The notes beneath the pieces were generated by a model. It was given only the letters and a program-made list of their open reading frames with translations, was not told where the DNA came from and searched no databases. Shown piece after piece: positions 16,955 to 26,188 of a DNA stretch of 64,000 nucleotides (position 1 is the first letter of the stretch; the number at the start of each line of letters is the position of its first letter). A program made the position numbers and the translations under genes. The stretch is taken from NCBI RefSeq assembly GCF_004769235.1, contig NZ_RQFG01000019.1, forward strand, positions 558,001 to 622,000. The letters run 5' to 3'. Source of the DNA: Leptospira kanakyensis (GTDB lineage: Bacteria; Spirochaetota; Leptospiria; Leptospirales; Leptospiraceae).

Positions 16955-17832
16955 TGGCGTTTGTCTATGATGACAACCTTACGGATTGTCGTCTGCAAGT
17001 TTCCTTTTTCAATGATTCGGTCGAGCACGTCATACCCAGTAACCAAAAATCCAAATACGGTATGGAGGCCATCGAGATGGGGAGTGTCCACTTGGTTGAT
17101 AAAAAACTGAGAACCGTTGGTATTGGGTCCGGCATTGGCCATCGCCAAGGATCCACGAAGGGCTTTTTTACTAGGAAGCGCTTCATTGTAACGGTAACCC
17201 ACTCGGTGTAATACCTCCAAAACAGGTAGTTCCATGGCTTCTTGGTAAGCCTTTTCTACCTCAGTTCGTTTTTCTTCAAACTCCGCTCTCGATTGGATTT
17301 TGAATTCTGTGAGGACAGCTCGTTGTAATTGGGATTGGTATTGGGGAGCATCTTTGATTTTAACTTTGTCAAGACCGAGCGCCTTCCCATTGATTTCATC
17401 TTCTGTTTGGTATCCAGGCCCACCGGTTCCGTCACCACGAGGGCATCCACCTTGTGCCATAAAGTTTTCTATCACTCTGTGGAACTTGAGCCCATCGTAG
17501 AACGGCCGTCTTTCGGAACCTTTGTCGGTTTTGAAGTCTTTTTCACCTTGAGCCAAATCGATAAAGTTCTGCACTGTTTTAGGTGCTGCCGCATCATAAA
17601 GTTCTAAAACCAAATCACCCGCGGTGGTAGAGAACACAGCGTAAATGGCAGGTTTCTCCGGCAATTTTACTGTAGTCACATCCTGGCGTTTGACAATGAC
17701 TTTGGAAGGAGAATAGGATACTGGTTCATAAGTGATTTTTTTGAAGGTTTGATCACTGCAAAATATGGTTTGGGAAAGAACCAAAAAGAGAAAGGTAAAA
17801 AGAGGAATTTTGTTTAAGATACTGGATTTCAT
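16951..17832 (-). CDS. Exported cyclophilin-type peptidyl-prolyl isomerase
   Basis: The 293-residue protein starts with a signal sequence ending LSQTIFC (Cys25), a possible lipobox, so it acts in the periplasm, perhaps lipid-anchored. The cyclophilin core runs about 62-290: FHRVIENFMAQGG holds the catalytic Arg119, Phe124 and Gln127 equivalents and MANAGPNTNGSQFFI the second half of the site. Between them, at about 148-222, lies a helical insert of roughly 75 residues where typical bacterial cyclophilins have about 15. It is the gene after argH (2-base gap) in the fliM operon. Role inferred: folding of envelope proteins. Confidence 0.9.
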   Translation of the reverse strand: MKSSILNKIPLFTFLFLVLSQTIFCSDQTFKKITYEPVSYSPSKVIVKRQDVTTVKLPEKPAIYAVFSTTAGDLVLELYDAAAPKTVQNFIDLAQGEKDFKTDKGSERRPFYDGLKFHRVIENFMAQGGCPRGDGTGGPGYQTEDEINGKALGLDKVKIKDAPQYQSQLQRAVLTEFKIQSRAEFEEKRTEVEKAYQEAMELPVLEVLHRVGYRYNEALPSKKALRGSLAMANAGPNTNGSQFFINQVDTPHLDGLHTVFGFLVTGYDVLDRIIEKGNLQTTIRKVVIIDKRQ

Positions 17833-17834
17833 AT

Positions 17835-19265
17835 TTATTTTTTACCTTTAGATTCTATCGATTTTAATTTTTTGGTCAATTCGTTTACCTTTGCCTTGGC
17901 TCGTTTGATTTGTTCTTTTTGACGAGGAAGCGAGGTTCCTCCCATCACATCTTTTTTGTCACAGGAGGTTTCTAGGGAAATTGCCGCTTCATATCCAGGA
18001 TCAGTCAGTACTGCATGGATTTGCCCCCTTTCTCCGCTAGGGATGGTAAACAAATCATACCCTTTGGAAGAGCAGTGTTTTACTAGTTCCCCTACAATTT
18101 CATGAGCAGAACGAAACGGAATTCCTTTTGCACTCACAAGCCAATCGGCAAGGTCGGTGGCTGTCGCAAATCCAGAACGAAGGCTACGGATTGCATTTTC
18201 GGGAAACACTTGGATTCCCTCTACCATATCCCTTACCCCTTCCATACTCAGTTTGATTTGTTTGACCGTGTCAAATAACGGAAGTTTGTCTTCTTGGAAA
18301 TCCCTGTTATACGATAAAGGAGTTCCCTTTACCATTACAAGTAAATGTGTCAAACTTCCGACAACACGCCCAGCTTTTCCTCGGATGAGCTCTGCCACAT
18401 CGGGATTTTTCTTTTGCGGCATGATGGAGGATCCCGTGGTTAAGTGGTCAGGGAGTTTGAAATAACTGAATTCCTGAGATGTATAAAGAATGATTTCTTC
18501 GCAAAACCGAGAAACATGGATCATAAACTGAGACGAAGCAAAAAGAAATTTAAAGATATGGTCTCTTTGGCTCACCGCATCCATCGAATTTTCTGAAATC
18601 CGAGAAAGAGACAAATCTTTTCTGAGAAACTCTCGATCCGTGGCATAGTTGACTCCTGCCAGTGCACCAGAACCTAATACCAATTCATCTGCCCGATGAT
18701 AGGCATCGAGAAAATCTTCAAAGTCGCGTACGTTGGCCCAAAAATGGGATAAAAAATAATGAGAAGCGCGAATGGGTTGGGCAATCTGGAGATGAGTGTA
18801 TCCAGGGATGATGGTTTTTGTATGGGCTTCTGCCTTTCCAATCCAAGCGACAAGTAAATCCATAAGAAAAACCAAAATGGATTCCACTTCCGTTTTGATG
18901 TACAAACGAACATCTTGCGAAACTTGGTCATTGCGGCTTCGGCCAGTGTGTAGTTTTTTTCCCAAATCCCCCAAAAGCTCCGTTAGGCGAGACTCTACAG
19001 ACATATGGATGTCTTCGTTTTCGATTTTGAATTCAAACTTTCCGGAATCGATTTCTTTTTTGATTTGTCCGAGCCCAGTTTCAATCTTTCTTTGTTCGGA
19101 TTCTGATAAAATTCCTATTCGTTTCAACATTCGAGAATGGGAAATAGAACCTTCGATATCGTGAGCATAAAGTTCTTTATCAAAACTGATGGATTCACCA
19201 ATACGAATCATGAGTGAGGATGGTGGGGCATCAAAACGACCACCCCATAATTTTTTTTCTTTCAT
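17835..19265 (-). CDS. argH: Argininosuccinate lyase
   Basis: Splits argininosuccinate to arginine and fumarate, the last step of arginine synthesis. At 476 residues it has family length, begins with the typical [12 protein letters not shown] and carries the fumarase-superfamily signature [12 protein letters not shown], with [12 protein letters not shown] for substrate binding. A Lys-rich tail follows. It overlaps the haem-protein gene by 4 bases upstream and is 2 bases from the cyclophilin gene downstream. Finding it in the same transcription unit as fliM is a genome-organisation point, not a functional one. Confidence 0.97.
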   Translation of the reverse strand: MKEKKLWGGRFDAPPSSLMIRIGESISFDKELYAHDIEGSISHSRMLKRIGILSESEQRKIETGLGQIKKEIDSGKFEFKIENEDIHMSVESRLTELLGDLGKKLHTGRSRNDQVSQDVRLYIKTEVESILVFLMDLLVAWIGKAEAHTKTIIPGYTHLQIAQPIRASHYFLSHFWANVRDFEDFLDAYHRADELVLGSGALAGVNYATDREFLRKDLSLSRISENSMDAVSQRDHIFKFLFASSQFMIHVSRFCEEIILYTSQEFSYFKLPDHLTTGSSIMPQKKNPDVAELIRGKAGRVVGSLTHLLVMVKGTPLSYNRDFQEDKLPLFDTVKQIKLSMEGVRDMVEGIQVFPENAIRSLRSGFATATDLADWLVSAKGIPFRSAHEIVGELVKHCSSKGYDLFTIPSGERGQIHAVLTDPGYEAAISLETSCDKKDVMGGTSLPRQKEQIKRAKAKVNELTKKLKSIESKGKK

Positions 19266-19690
19266 TCGGATTCCTTACTAAAACTCTCTGTCCATTGTTT
19301 CAAAATCTCTTTATCTTTTTCAGATAATGTTGCATTGGAATGAAGTAATAAATAATCTTTCGGAGGCATCTCACCTTCCTCAACTTGTTCCCAAACTTCA
19401 TAGATTTTTTTATTTTGTTTTCGCTCTGCCAATTTTCCAAATTCGGAAAAATTCAATTCGTCACGCCCTTCTTCCACATGATGAGAGATCAGTAATGAGG
19501 CCGGGAAAATATAAGAATAAGCTGGCCAAACTGTTTCATTCGAATGGCAGTCATAACAACTCCGTTTTAAAATTTCTTTGACTTCGTTACTGGTTTGAAT
19601 TTCGGAAGTGATTGGAGGGTTCGTTCGAGAGACAGGAAAAAACTGGAGGATGAGAAAAACTCCAAGTATGATAAGGAAAATTCGTTTCAC
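19262..19690 (-). CDS. Exported haem-binding (cytochrome c-like) protein
   Basis: A 142-residue protein with an N-terminal signal or anchor helix (residues 3-18) and one haem c attachment site, Cys45-x-x-Cys48-His49, in [13 protein letters not shown]. The following [19 protein letters not shown] and the EMPPKDY segment (possible Met ligand) match the bacterial haem-binding domain family seen in periplasmic cytochromes. It probably acts in the periplasm in electron transfer. It is the first gene of the leftward argH-cyclophilin-fliM operon. Confidence 0.87.
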   Translation of the reverse strand: MKRIFLIILGVFLILQFFPVSRTNPPITSEIQTSNEVKEILKRSCYDCHSNETVWPAYSYIFPASLLISHHVEEGRDELNFSEFGKLAERKQNKKIYEVWEQVEEGEMPPKDYLLLHSNATLSEKDKEILKQWTESFSKESE

Positions 19691-19783
19691 ACAAGACAGG
19701 TTCTAAGCCTTCTCCCGAAATCAAAGTATTATTTTTCTTGCCTTACATTAGAATTTGGTGATCCTATTCTTTAGAGGTTCCCT

Positions 19784-20239
19784 TTGGATTTTATTTTTGC
19801 AAACTCACCCTATGTCTGGATTCTCCTAGGAATCACCTTATTATTTTCTGAGTTCCTTCTTCCTGGAACCTTTGTGATGTTTTTAGGAATTGGGGCCATA
19901 TTTACGGGAATTTTGACACGGTTGGTTCCACTGGAATTTTATACGCAAGTGGTGGTTTGGGTGGTTTCTAGTTTAGTTTCGATCCTTGTGGGTGGATCGG
20001 CAGTGAAACGATTTTTTAAATCAGAATCTTCTGTGGATCCTTTTGTCCAAGATGATTTTTTAAACCAGATTGTTCCCGTGGAAACAGATATTTTAGTAAA
20101 GAGACATGGCGGGAAAATTCGTTTCCAAGGCACTCTTTGGGATGCTGTTTCCACTGATTCTAAAATCCCCAAGGGAAATTTTGTTCGAATCCTATCAAGA
20201 GAAAATCTTACATTCACAGTAGAACAAGTGGATTCATAA
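19784..20239 (+). CDS. NfeD-like membrane protein
   Basis: A 151-residue protein with two or three membrane helices (about 8-32, 35-50 and 55-72) followed by a small OB-fold domain (about 90-150, ending FVRILSRENLTFTVEQV). This is the short NfeD type, without the ClpP-like protease half. The start is a TTG with AGAGG six bases upstream. It is followed by two SPFH genes, the conserved nfeD-stomatin pairing; the three are expected to form a membrane-microdomain complex. Confidence 0.85.
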   Translation: MDFIFANSPYVWILLGITLLFSEFLLPGTFVMFLGIGAIFTGILTRLVPLEFYTQVVVWVVSSLVSILVGGSAVKRFFKSESSVDPFVQDDFLNQIVPVETDILVKRHGGKIRFQGTLWDAVSTDSKIPKGNFVRILSRENLTFTVEQVDS

Positions 20240-20331
20240 ATTTTAAAATTCACTTTTTTTAATCATAAATAAAAAAACCTTTTCACTTTTCCCTTATCTA
20301 AGTAGGGTCGAACGTCACAGAGGGGGAAATT

Positions 20332-21252
20332 ATGGGCGCAACCGTCATCGTTGTATTTTTGATCATTGTTTATATTGTCAAAAAGACAATCATCATTGTT
20401 CCAGAACAAAGTGTTTATGTGAAAGAAAGATTAGGTGTATTGAATGGTGTTTTGAAATCGGGATTTTATTTTTTGATTCCGTTTGTAGACCAAATTCGTT
20501 ACCGACAAAATTTAAAAGAACAAACCATCGATATCGATCCACAAGTTTGTATCACAAGGGATAACGTATCCGTTGAAGTGGATGGAGTTTTGTATTTAAA
20601 AGTCATCGATGGTGAAAAGGCATCTTATGGAATTGATAACTTTATGTTAGCAACCACTCAACTTGCACAAACCACACTTCGATCCGAAATCGGAAAATTA
20701 ATTTTTGATAACCTACTTTCAGAAAGAGATGAAATCAATGGACGAGTGGTTTCCAATATTGACCGCGCTACGGATCCTTGGGGAATCAAAGTCACAAGAT
20801 ACGAAATTCGTAATATCACTCCTCCAAAACAAATCCTTCTCGAGATGGAAAACCAAATGAAATCCGAAAGGGAAAGACGAGCCGAAATCACCATCTCCCA
20901 AGGAGAAAAGGAAGCACGGGTGAATCATTCTGTGGGAGAAAGACAAGAATCAATCAACATCTCCGAAGGGGAAAAAATTCGATTGGTCAACGAGGCGGAT
21001 GGACGAGCACAAGAAATCACACTCATTTCCAATGCCACAGCAAAAGGTTTACAACTCATCTCCGAAGCCATTAGTAAAAAAGGTGGAAAAGAAGCAGTCA
21101 GCTTACAAATCACCCAAGAGTATTTGGATGCCCTCGGTCAAATTTTGAAAACATCCAAAACCACAGTGGTTCCCGAAACTTTAGCAAACATCGGGGGTGT
21201 TTTTGAAGGACTTTCCAAAATCACTACAAAAATCCCACAGGTAGGAGAATAG
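20332..21252 (+). CDS. SPFH/stomatin-like protein (first copy)
   Basis: A 306-residue band-7 protein: N-terminal membrane anchor (about 4-18), SPFH domain (about 20-185, SVYVKERLGVLNGVLKSGFYF, then DNVSVEVDGVLYLKV), a charged coiled coil rich in Glu (about 180-240) and an Ala/Gln-containing oligomerisation tail. It assembles into membrane rings or scaffolds. Start ATG with GAGGGGGAAA just upstream. The next gene is a paralogue of exactly the same length, one base after the stop; NfeD is encoded just upstream. Confidence 0.9.
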   Translation: MGATVIVVFLIIVYIVKKTIIIVPEQSVYVKERLGVLNGVLKSGFYFLIPFVDQIRYRQNLKEQTIDIDPQVCITRDNVSVEVDGVLYLKVIDGEKASYGIDNFMLATTQLAQTTLRSEIGKLIFDNLLSERDEINGRVVSNIDRATDPWGIKVTRYEIRNITPPKQILLEMENQMKSERERRAEITISQGEKEARVNHSVGERQESINISEGEKIRLVNEADGRAQEITLISNATAKGLQLISEAISKKGGKEAVSLQITQEYLDALGQILKTSKTTVVPETLANIGGVFEGLSKITTKIPQVGE

Positions 21253-21253
21253 T

Positions 21254-22174
21254 ATGGAATTTGTATACTTAGGCTTTTGGTCTATCATTGCCATTTATTT
21301 GATTTATAAAATCTTCCGCTGCATCCGCATCATTCCGGCACAGGATGTTTTAATTGTGGAACGATTGGGAAAATATTCTAGGAGTTTACGAGCAGGATTT
21401 CATATCCTCATCCCTTTCATTGATCGTGATGCCTATTACCACACTCTCAAAGAACAATCCATTGATGTACAACCACAAATTTGTATCACGCATGACAACG
21501 TGCAGGTGAAAGTGGATGGAGTGATTTATTTAAAAATCATCGATCCGGTTCGTGCTTCTTATGGAATCGAAGACTTCCAATTTGCAGCCATCCAACTCGC
21601 ACAAACCACAATGCGTTCTGTGATTGGAACCATGGAACTGGACAAAACCATCGGGGAAAAAGATCTCATCAACTCCACGATTGTGGCGGCTATCGACCAA
21701 GCATCAGAACCTTGGGGGATCAAAGTCAATCGTTATGAAATTTTGAATATTGTTCCGCCGAAATCGGTTCTTGATGCGATGGAAAAAGAAAAGAAGGCGC
21801 AGATCGCCAAACGTTCGCAGGTGCTTCTTTCCGAAGGGGAAAGAGATTCGAGAATCAACCGCTCCCTCGGTTTTAAAGAAGAAGCCGTGAACAAATCGGA
21901 AGGGGAAAAACAAAGAAGGATTAACTCTGCCGAAGGAAAGGCAACAGAGATTGAAGCCCTTGCCGTAGCAACGGCCAAAGGAATTGAAGCCATTGCAGGT
22001 TCCATCTCGGAACAAGGTGGTGCCTCTGCGATCAAACTCCAAATCACAAAGGCTTTTATCCATAACTTCCTCAATGTTGCCAAAGAGAATACGGAAATCC
22101 TCATCCCTGCAGATGTGATGAATTTACCAAATCTCATTGCAAACCTTACCGAAGGGAAAAAACCGAAAGCATAG
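21254..22174 (+). CDS. SPFH/stomatin-like protein (second copy)
   Basis: Also 306 residues, and clearly a tandem duplicate of the upstream gene: the same order of anchor (about 4-24), SPFH domain (DVLIVERLGKYSRSLRAGFHI, LKEQSIDVQPQICITHDNVQVKVDG in part), coiled coil and Ala-rich tail. Conserved stretches such as EPWGIKVNRYEILNI match the first copy closely, while the tail differs more. The two probably form mixed oligomers as in other paired SPFH proteins (for example HflK/HflC), here with NfeD. A terminator hairpin for this operon lies at 22218-22240. Confidence 0.9.
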   Translation: MEFVYLGFWSIIAIYLIYKIFRCIRIIPAQDVLIVERLGKYSRSLRAGFHILIPFIDRDAYYHTLKEQSIDVQPQICITHDNVQVKVDGVIYLKIIDPVRASYGIEDFQFAAIQLAQTTMRSVIGTMELDKTIGEKDLINSTIVAAIDQASEPWGIKVNRYEILNIVPPKSVLDAMEKEKKAQIAKRSQVLLSEGERDSRINRSLGFKEEAVNKSEGEKQRRINSAEGKATEIEALAVATAKGIEAIAGSISEQGGASAIKLQITKAFIHNFLNVAKENTEILIPADVMNLPNLIANLTEGKKPKA

Positions 22175-22205
22175 TAGGACAATCCTAGTATGCACATATG
22201 GTAGT

Positions 22206-22682
22206 TTAACATTTGTCATCCGGTGGATCTTCCACCGGATTTTCTGTAAACAATCGAAAACTTGGTTTTGCCATTGCTTGGGCAGCAAGTGAAACAAGAA
22301 GTGCCTCGTTATCATCTGGCCCAATCCGATTGGCATGGATCACTCCACATCCCTTACATCGATGTAAAATCACCCACTCCCCTTTTCTCACCCAAATGGA
22401 AATGGCTTCCATCTTACTTCCGCAAATGGCAGCACGGTCACCAGGAGAATTGTCCAGATGCAAACTCGTCAAACAATTGGGACAATGGTTTCTCTGGTCT
22501 GTTCCGAAACCTGGAGGAAAAACCATTTGTTTGCATTCGACACAACGAAATTCATCTACATCAGAACGGAAACGATGAGATTTGATTTTGGGTTTTTGCG
22601 ATGAAACGTCCTCGTCTTCATCATCAAAACGTTTTTTCTTTGAGAACTTTTGAAATTTAGATAGTTCGGATTCACGTACCAT
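22206..22682 (-). CDS. RNHCP-type zinc-ribbon protein
   Basis: About 158 residues from the preferred ATG (22682); a TTG at 22700 would add six. The basic N-terminal third (about 1-45, KKKRFDDEDED...) looks disordered. It is followed by a Cys-rich core: CVECKQMVF, then QRNHCPNCLTSLHLD, which matches the RNHCP domain, and RCKGCGVIHANRIGPDDN. Six Cys in three CxxC pairs probably bind zinc. The family is often linked to RNA or translation, but its function is not known. Its 3' end contains the rightward terminator of the SPFH operon, and a structured element lies 57 bases upstream. Confidence 0.82.
   Translation of the reverse strand: MVRESELSKFQKFSKKKRFDDEDEDVSSQKPKIKSHRFRSDVDEFRCVECKQMVFPPGFGTDQRNHCPNCLTSLHLDNSPGDRAAICGSKMEAISIWVRKGEWVILHRCKGCGVIHANRIGPDDNEALLVSLAAQAMAKPSFRLFTENPVEDPPDDKC
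22218..22240 (+). terminator. Rho-independent terminator of the nfeD-SPFH operon
   Basis: ATCCGGTGG (22218-22226) pairs perfectly with CCACCGGAT (22232-22240) around the loop ATCTT, followed by TTTTCTG. It stands 44 bases after the second SPFH stop codon and lies inside the C-terminal codons of the convergent zinc-ribbon gene, where the same bases encode the acidic PPDD region. Confidence 0.7.
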
Positions 22683-22738
22683 ATCCAGCTTTTGCGGCAA
22701 AACAAAAAGAGGAGACCAAAACAGTGGATGAGAGGAAT

Positions 22739-22818
22739 AGACCGCCTGTGCGAAGATAGCCGCCTCCTAATTGAATTTAGGCGGGGTATCCAAAACAAGT
22801 TCACCGTTTTGGCGGTCT
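22739..22818 (-). ncRNA. Candidate structured leader RNA (three-way junction)
   Basis: An outer 8-bp stem AGACCGCC (22739-22746) with GGCGGTCT (22811-22818) encloses two hairpins: GATA.CCGCCT (22755-22765) with AGGCGG..TATC (22779-22790), and AAAAC (22792-22796) with GTTTT (22806-22810). The minus strand is proposed because a TTGACA box (22875-22870) lies upstream and the zinc-ribbon gene starts 57 bases downstream. No known riboswitch class is recognised. It could instead be a dispersed repeat or act on the plus strand. Confidence 0.35.
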
Positions 22819-22871
22819 ACACAATGGCTAGAGTTAACATAGACTTCAAAATGAAAAATGTGGATTTTTTG

Positions 22872-23324
22872 TCAAGGAGAATCAGTTGTCAATTTTTTGC
22901 AGAGGAAATAACAATTTTGCCCTTCTGGGTAGTTGGGGATCATTCCCACTTCTTCGTATCCCAGTTTTGTGTAGAATTTGGGAGCCTGGAACCCAAAAGA
23001 ATATCCAAATACAAGAGTAGCCCCTAGATTTTTGGCCTCTTCTTCAATTTGAATTAACAATTTGGTACCTAAATCCATTCCCCTTTTTTCTTCTGCGACC
23101 CAAAGGAGTTGGAGGTTCAAACCTTTAAAAAATAGATAACAAAGAGAGGCAGCAACAAGAGTCTCTCCCTCTTTGACAAGGATGGCAAAAAATTCTTTTT
23201 TTTCAAAGCTTGGATCACCTAACTTAGATACACTGTATTCATGAAGTAGGTTCCAAAGATCTGATTGTAAATCTTCAGATGGATTTACAATCCGTTCTAA
23301 TGTATAAGGAGATTCAAATTCCAT
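22872..23324 (-). CDS. GNAT-family N-acetyltransferase
   Basis: A 150-residue single GNAT domain. The acetyl-CoA loop is EEKRGMDLGTKLL (about 77-89), and the C-terminal FYTKLGYEEVGMIPNYPEGQ is the usual beta6-beta7 end with the PNYPEGQ substrate-lid type found in small-molecule acetyltransferases of the blasticidin/spermidine-like group. Substrate unknown. It lies on its own strand segment between fliN upstream and the zinc-ribbon gene downstream; a TTGACA box overlaps its stop codon, so the next gene may be independently transcribed. Confidence 0.87.
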   Translation of the reverse strand: MEFESPYTLERIVNPSEDLQSDLWNLLHEYSVSKLGDPSFEKKEFFAILVKEGETLVAASLCYLFFKGLNLQLLWVAEEKRGMDLGTKLLIQIEEEAKNLGATLVFGYSFGFQAPKFYTKLGYEEVGMIPNYPEGQNCYFLCKKLTTDSP

Positions 23325-23360
23325 AAGTGATTTGATTTATTGGTTCAGGTAAGATACAAC

Positions 23361-23879
23361 CTATAAAAAGGCAGGTCCGCCAAGTCTTTCCATTGGATCC
23401 ACAATTTGTGTGATTTGAACCCCGTAATAATCGTCGAGGATGATGAGTTTTCCGCGTCCGACAAGTTTGCCATTCGCCAAGATATCCAACTCTTCTCCAA
23501 TGTTTTTATCTAACTCAACCACAGTTCCTTCTGTCAGTTGGAGGACATCTTTAATAAACATTGTCGTACGTCCGAGTTCAATCGTCAGTTGGAGAGTGAC
23601 ATCTAAAAGTAAATTGAGGTTGGCTGTATTACTTCCGGGACTAGACTGAGACTTTGCCGCAGACCTTGCGGGACTAGGAGTGGCACTGGGCCCAAGAGCA
23701 GCAGCAATGTCAGCGAAAGAAGGACCATTGTCATCCCCACCGCCACCACCGACGAGGGCATCTAAATCATCCAGACCGCCACCGCCGCCGGAACCACCAG
23801 CTGCTGGAGAATTGCCTCCTCCACTAAATCCGCCGAGTAGAGCGTCTATATCCTCTTGTGATAGTGAACCTTCACCCAT
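23361..23879 (-). CDS. fliN: Flagellar motor switch protein FliN with FliM-like N-terminus
   Basis: The C-terminal SpoA domain (about 88-168; LQLTIELGRTTM, ELDKNIGEELDIL, VGRGKLIILDDYYGVQI) is typical FliN and forms the base of the C-ring. Unusually, residues 5-17 read SLSQEDIDALLGG, nearly the CheY-binding motif of FliM, joined by a Gly/Ala/Ser/Asp linker of about 65 residues (runs of Gly at about 20-50). A CheC-like domain as in FliY is absent. At 172 residues it is longer than E. coli FliN. Start ATG at 23879; the AAA+ gene is divergent. Confidence 0.95.
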   Translation of the reverse strand: MGEGSLSQEDIDALLGGFSGGGNSPAAGGSGGGGGLDDLDALVGGGGGDDNGPSFADIAAALGPSATPSPARSAAKSQSSPGSNTANLNLLLDVTLQLTIELGRTTMFIKDVLQLTEGTVVELDKNIGEELDILANGKLVGRGKLIILDDYYGVQITQIVDPMERLGGPAFL

Positions 23880-23965
23880 ATCTTTGCAACCTCTCCATTC
23901 TATTCGTCGGTGGAAATCAAAATCCTTCCTTGAAAAAAAAGGGAAAGTTCCGCATTTTGTTCCTT

Positions 23966-25216
23966 ATGTCCAATTCTGCGACCCATCCGGATTACTTTAA
24001 AGCAAAGGAAGTTTTTGCCTCCGAACTAAAGAACGCCAATTATCAATTTGTTCAGGAAAAAGAAGAGACCTTATTTCGATTTCGTTCGGAAAACGCGGGA
24101 AAAGACCGAATCCTGGACTGCCTCGGAATCATTAGAAATTATATCGAAAATTATCGGATCTATAATTTTGAAGATGGGTATCTTAGCATCCAGGCCTTAA
24201 ACGAAAATCTATTCGAACCGCAAAAGAATCTTTCTGGTAAATTTAGGATTCGGTTTTCTTTCAAATCGGATTTAAAAGTTGAATGTTCCAAACATGGGGA
24301 TTTTTCCACCAAGGAAATCCAAACCTGTGTCAGTCTCTTTCATTTTTTAAAAACAGAAGGTACGGAAGCAAAAGACCCAAGGATCCTCCTCCACCAACTC
24401 GGCGCGGAAGTGTATGACCCAAATATAGAAAAGGCCAAAGGGAACGATTTAGGTTTTGAATCTGTTTTTGGATATGAAGGTGTGAAGTCGCAAATTTTAG
24501 AAAGTTTGGTTTTTCCTATTTTGAAACCAGAACCATTTTACGAAATCACCAAACTGACTCGTAAAAAACCAAGTCCCAATCTCCCACGTGCGGTGCTCTT
24601 TGAAGGAGAACCAGGAGTGGGAAAAACCAGTATGGCAAAAATTGTTTCGCATCTCTGCGGGGTTCCGATGGTCTATGTGCCCATTGAATCCATTTTAAGT
24701 AAATACTACGGTGAATCTTCCCAAAACCTAGCCATGGTTTTTGATGCGGCTGCTTTATTTCCCAAATGTATGCTCTTTTTGGATGAAATTGATTCTCTTG
24801 CCACTTCCCGTGAAGACGGGCTTTTTGAAGCGACACGAAATCTTTTGAGTGTTCTCCTCCGAAAACTGGATGGATTTGCGGAACGAAGCGGAACCATCAC
24901 CATCGGTGCCACCAATAGAAAAGCCGATTTAGATTCCGCCCTTTTGTCCCGATTTGACAGAAAGATTTACTTTCCTTTGCCAAACAAGGAAGAACGTTCC
25001 AAAATTTTGGAAGGATATGCCAAACAGCTGGAACCCAAGGACCGCCAAAGGTTGGCAGAATCCTTAGAAGGTGCTTCCGGAAGGAATCTAAAAGACTATT
25101 GTGACTATGTAGAACGCCGTTGGATCACTCAAAACTGGGAAAAAGAGGACTTTTTGTCCGCTCCCGAGATTTCGTTTTATTTGGATTCCTTAGCGGATTT
25201 TGGATGGAAACGCTAA
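23966..25216 (+). CDS. AAA+ ATPase with uncharacterised N-terminal domain
   Basis: Placed at the ATG at 23966 (about 416 residues); the longer reading from 23858 would run into the fliN start. The first about 160 residues match nothing I recognise and contain Cys and His residues. The AAA+ module follows with Walker A GEPGVGKTS (about 214-222), Walker B CMLFLDEID (about 268-276), sensor GATNR and arginine finger RFDR, then an alpha-helical lid ending about 400. The type is FtsH/katanin-like (class of protein-remodelling ATPases) without protease. It sits between fliN (divergent) and the probable fcpB gene, so a flagellar role is possible but inferred. Confidence 0.82.
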   Translation: MSNSATHPDYFKAKEVFASELKNANYQFVQEKEETLFRFRSENAGKDRILDCLGIIRNYIENYRIYNFEDGYLSIQALNENLFEPQKNLSGKFRIRFSFKSDLKVECSKHGDFSTKEIQTCVSLFHFLKTEGTEAKDPRILLHQLGAEVYDPNIEKAKGNDLGFESVFGYEGVKSQILESLVFPILKPEPFYEITKLTRKKPSPNLPRAVLFEGEPGVGKTSMAKIVSHLCGVPMVYVPIESILSKYYGESSQNLAMVFDAAALFPKCMLFLDEIDSLATSREDGLFEATRNLLSVLLRKLDGFAERSGTITIGATNRKADLDSALLSRFDRKIYFPLPNKEERSKILEGYAKQLEPKDRQRLAESLEGASGRNLKDYCDYVERRWITQNWEKEDFLSAPEISFYLDSLADFGWKR

Positions 25217-25281
25217 AAAGTAATCGATTCGACTTCAATCTTCTAGGAGATTTACCGATAATTTTTACAGGATAGTTGTTT

Positions 25282-25296
25282 ACGACCATTGGTCGT
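25282..25296. promoter_or_regulatory. Perfect 15-bp palindrome ahead of the fcpB-like gene
   Basis: ACGACC-ATT-GGTCGT is a perfect inverted repeat with a 3-base centre, 41 bases before the ATG of the downstream exported-protein gene, in a position where a repressor or activator could act. TTGTTT immediately precedes it and could be a -35 box. Binding protein unknown. Confidence 0.4.
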
Positions 25297-25325
25297 TCCT
25301 TGGTATCCTCAAATTAACCTTTTAG

Positions 25326-26171
<846 letters not shown>

Positions 26172-26188
26172 GAACAACAGGTTCTTAA

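Noticed and set aside
21733..22212. 159-codon minus-strand ORF opposite the second SPFH gene
   Set aside because: Antisense to an intact gene and Ser/Ala-rich, which mirrors the Glu/Ala coiled coil on the coding strand.
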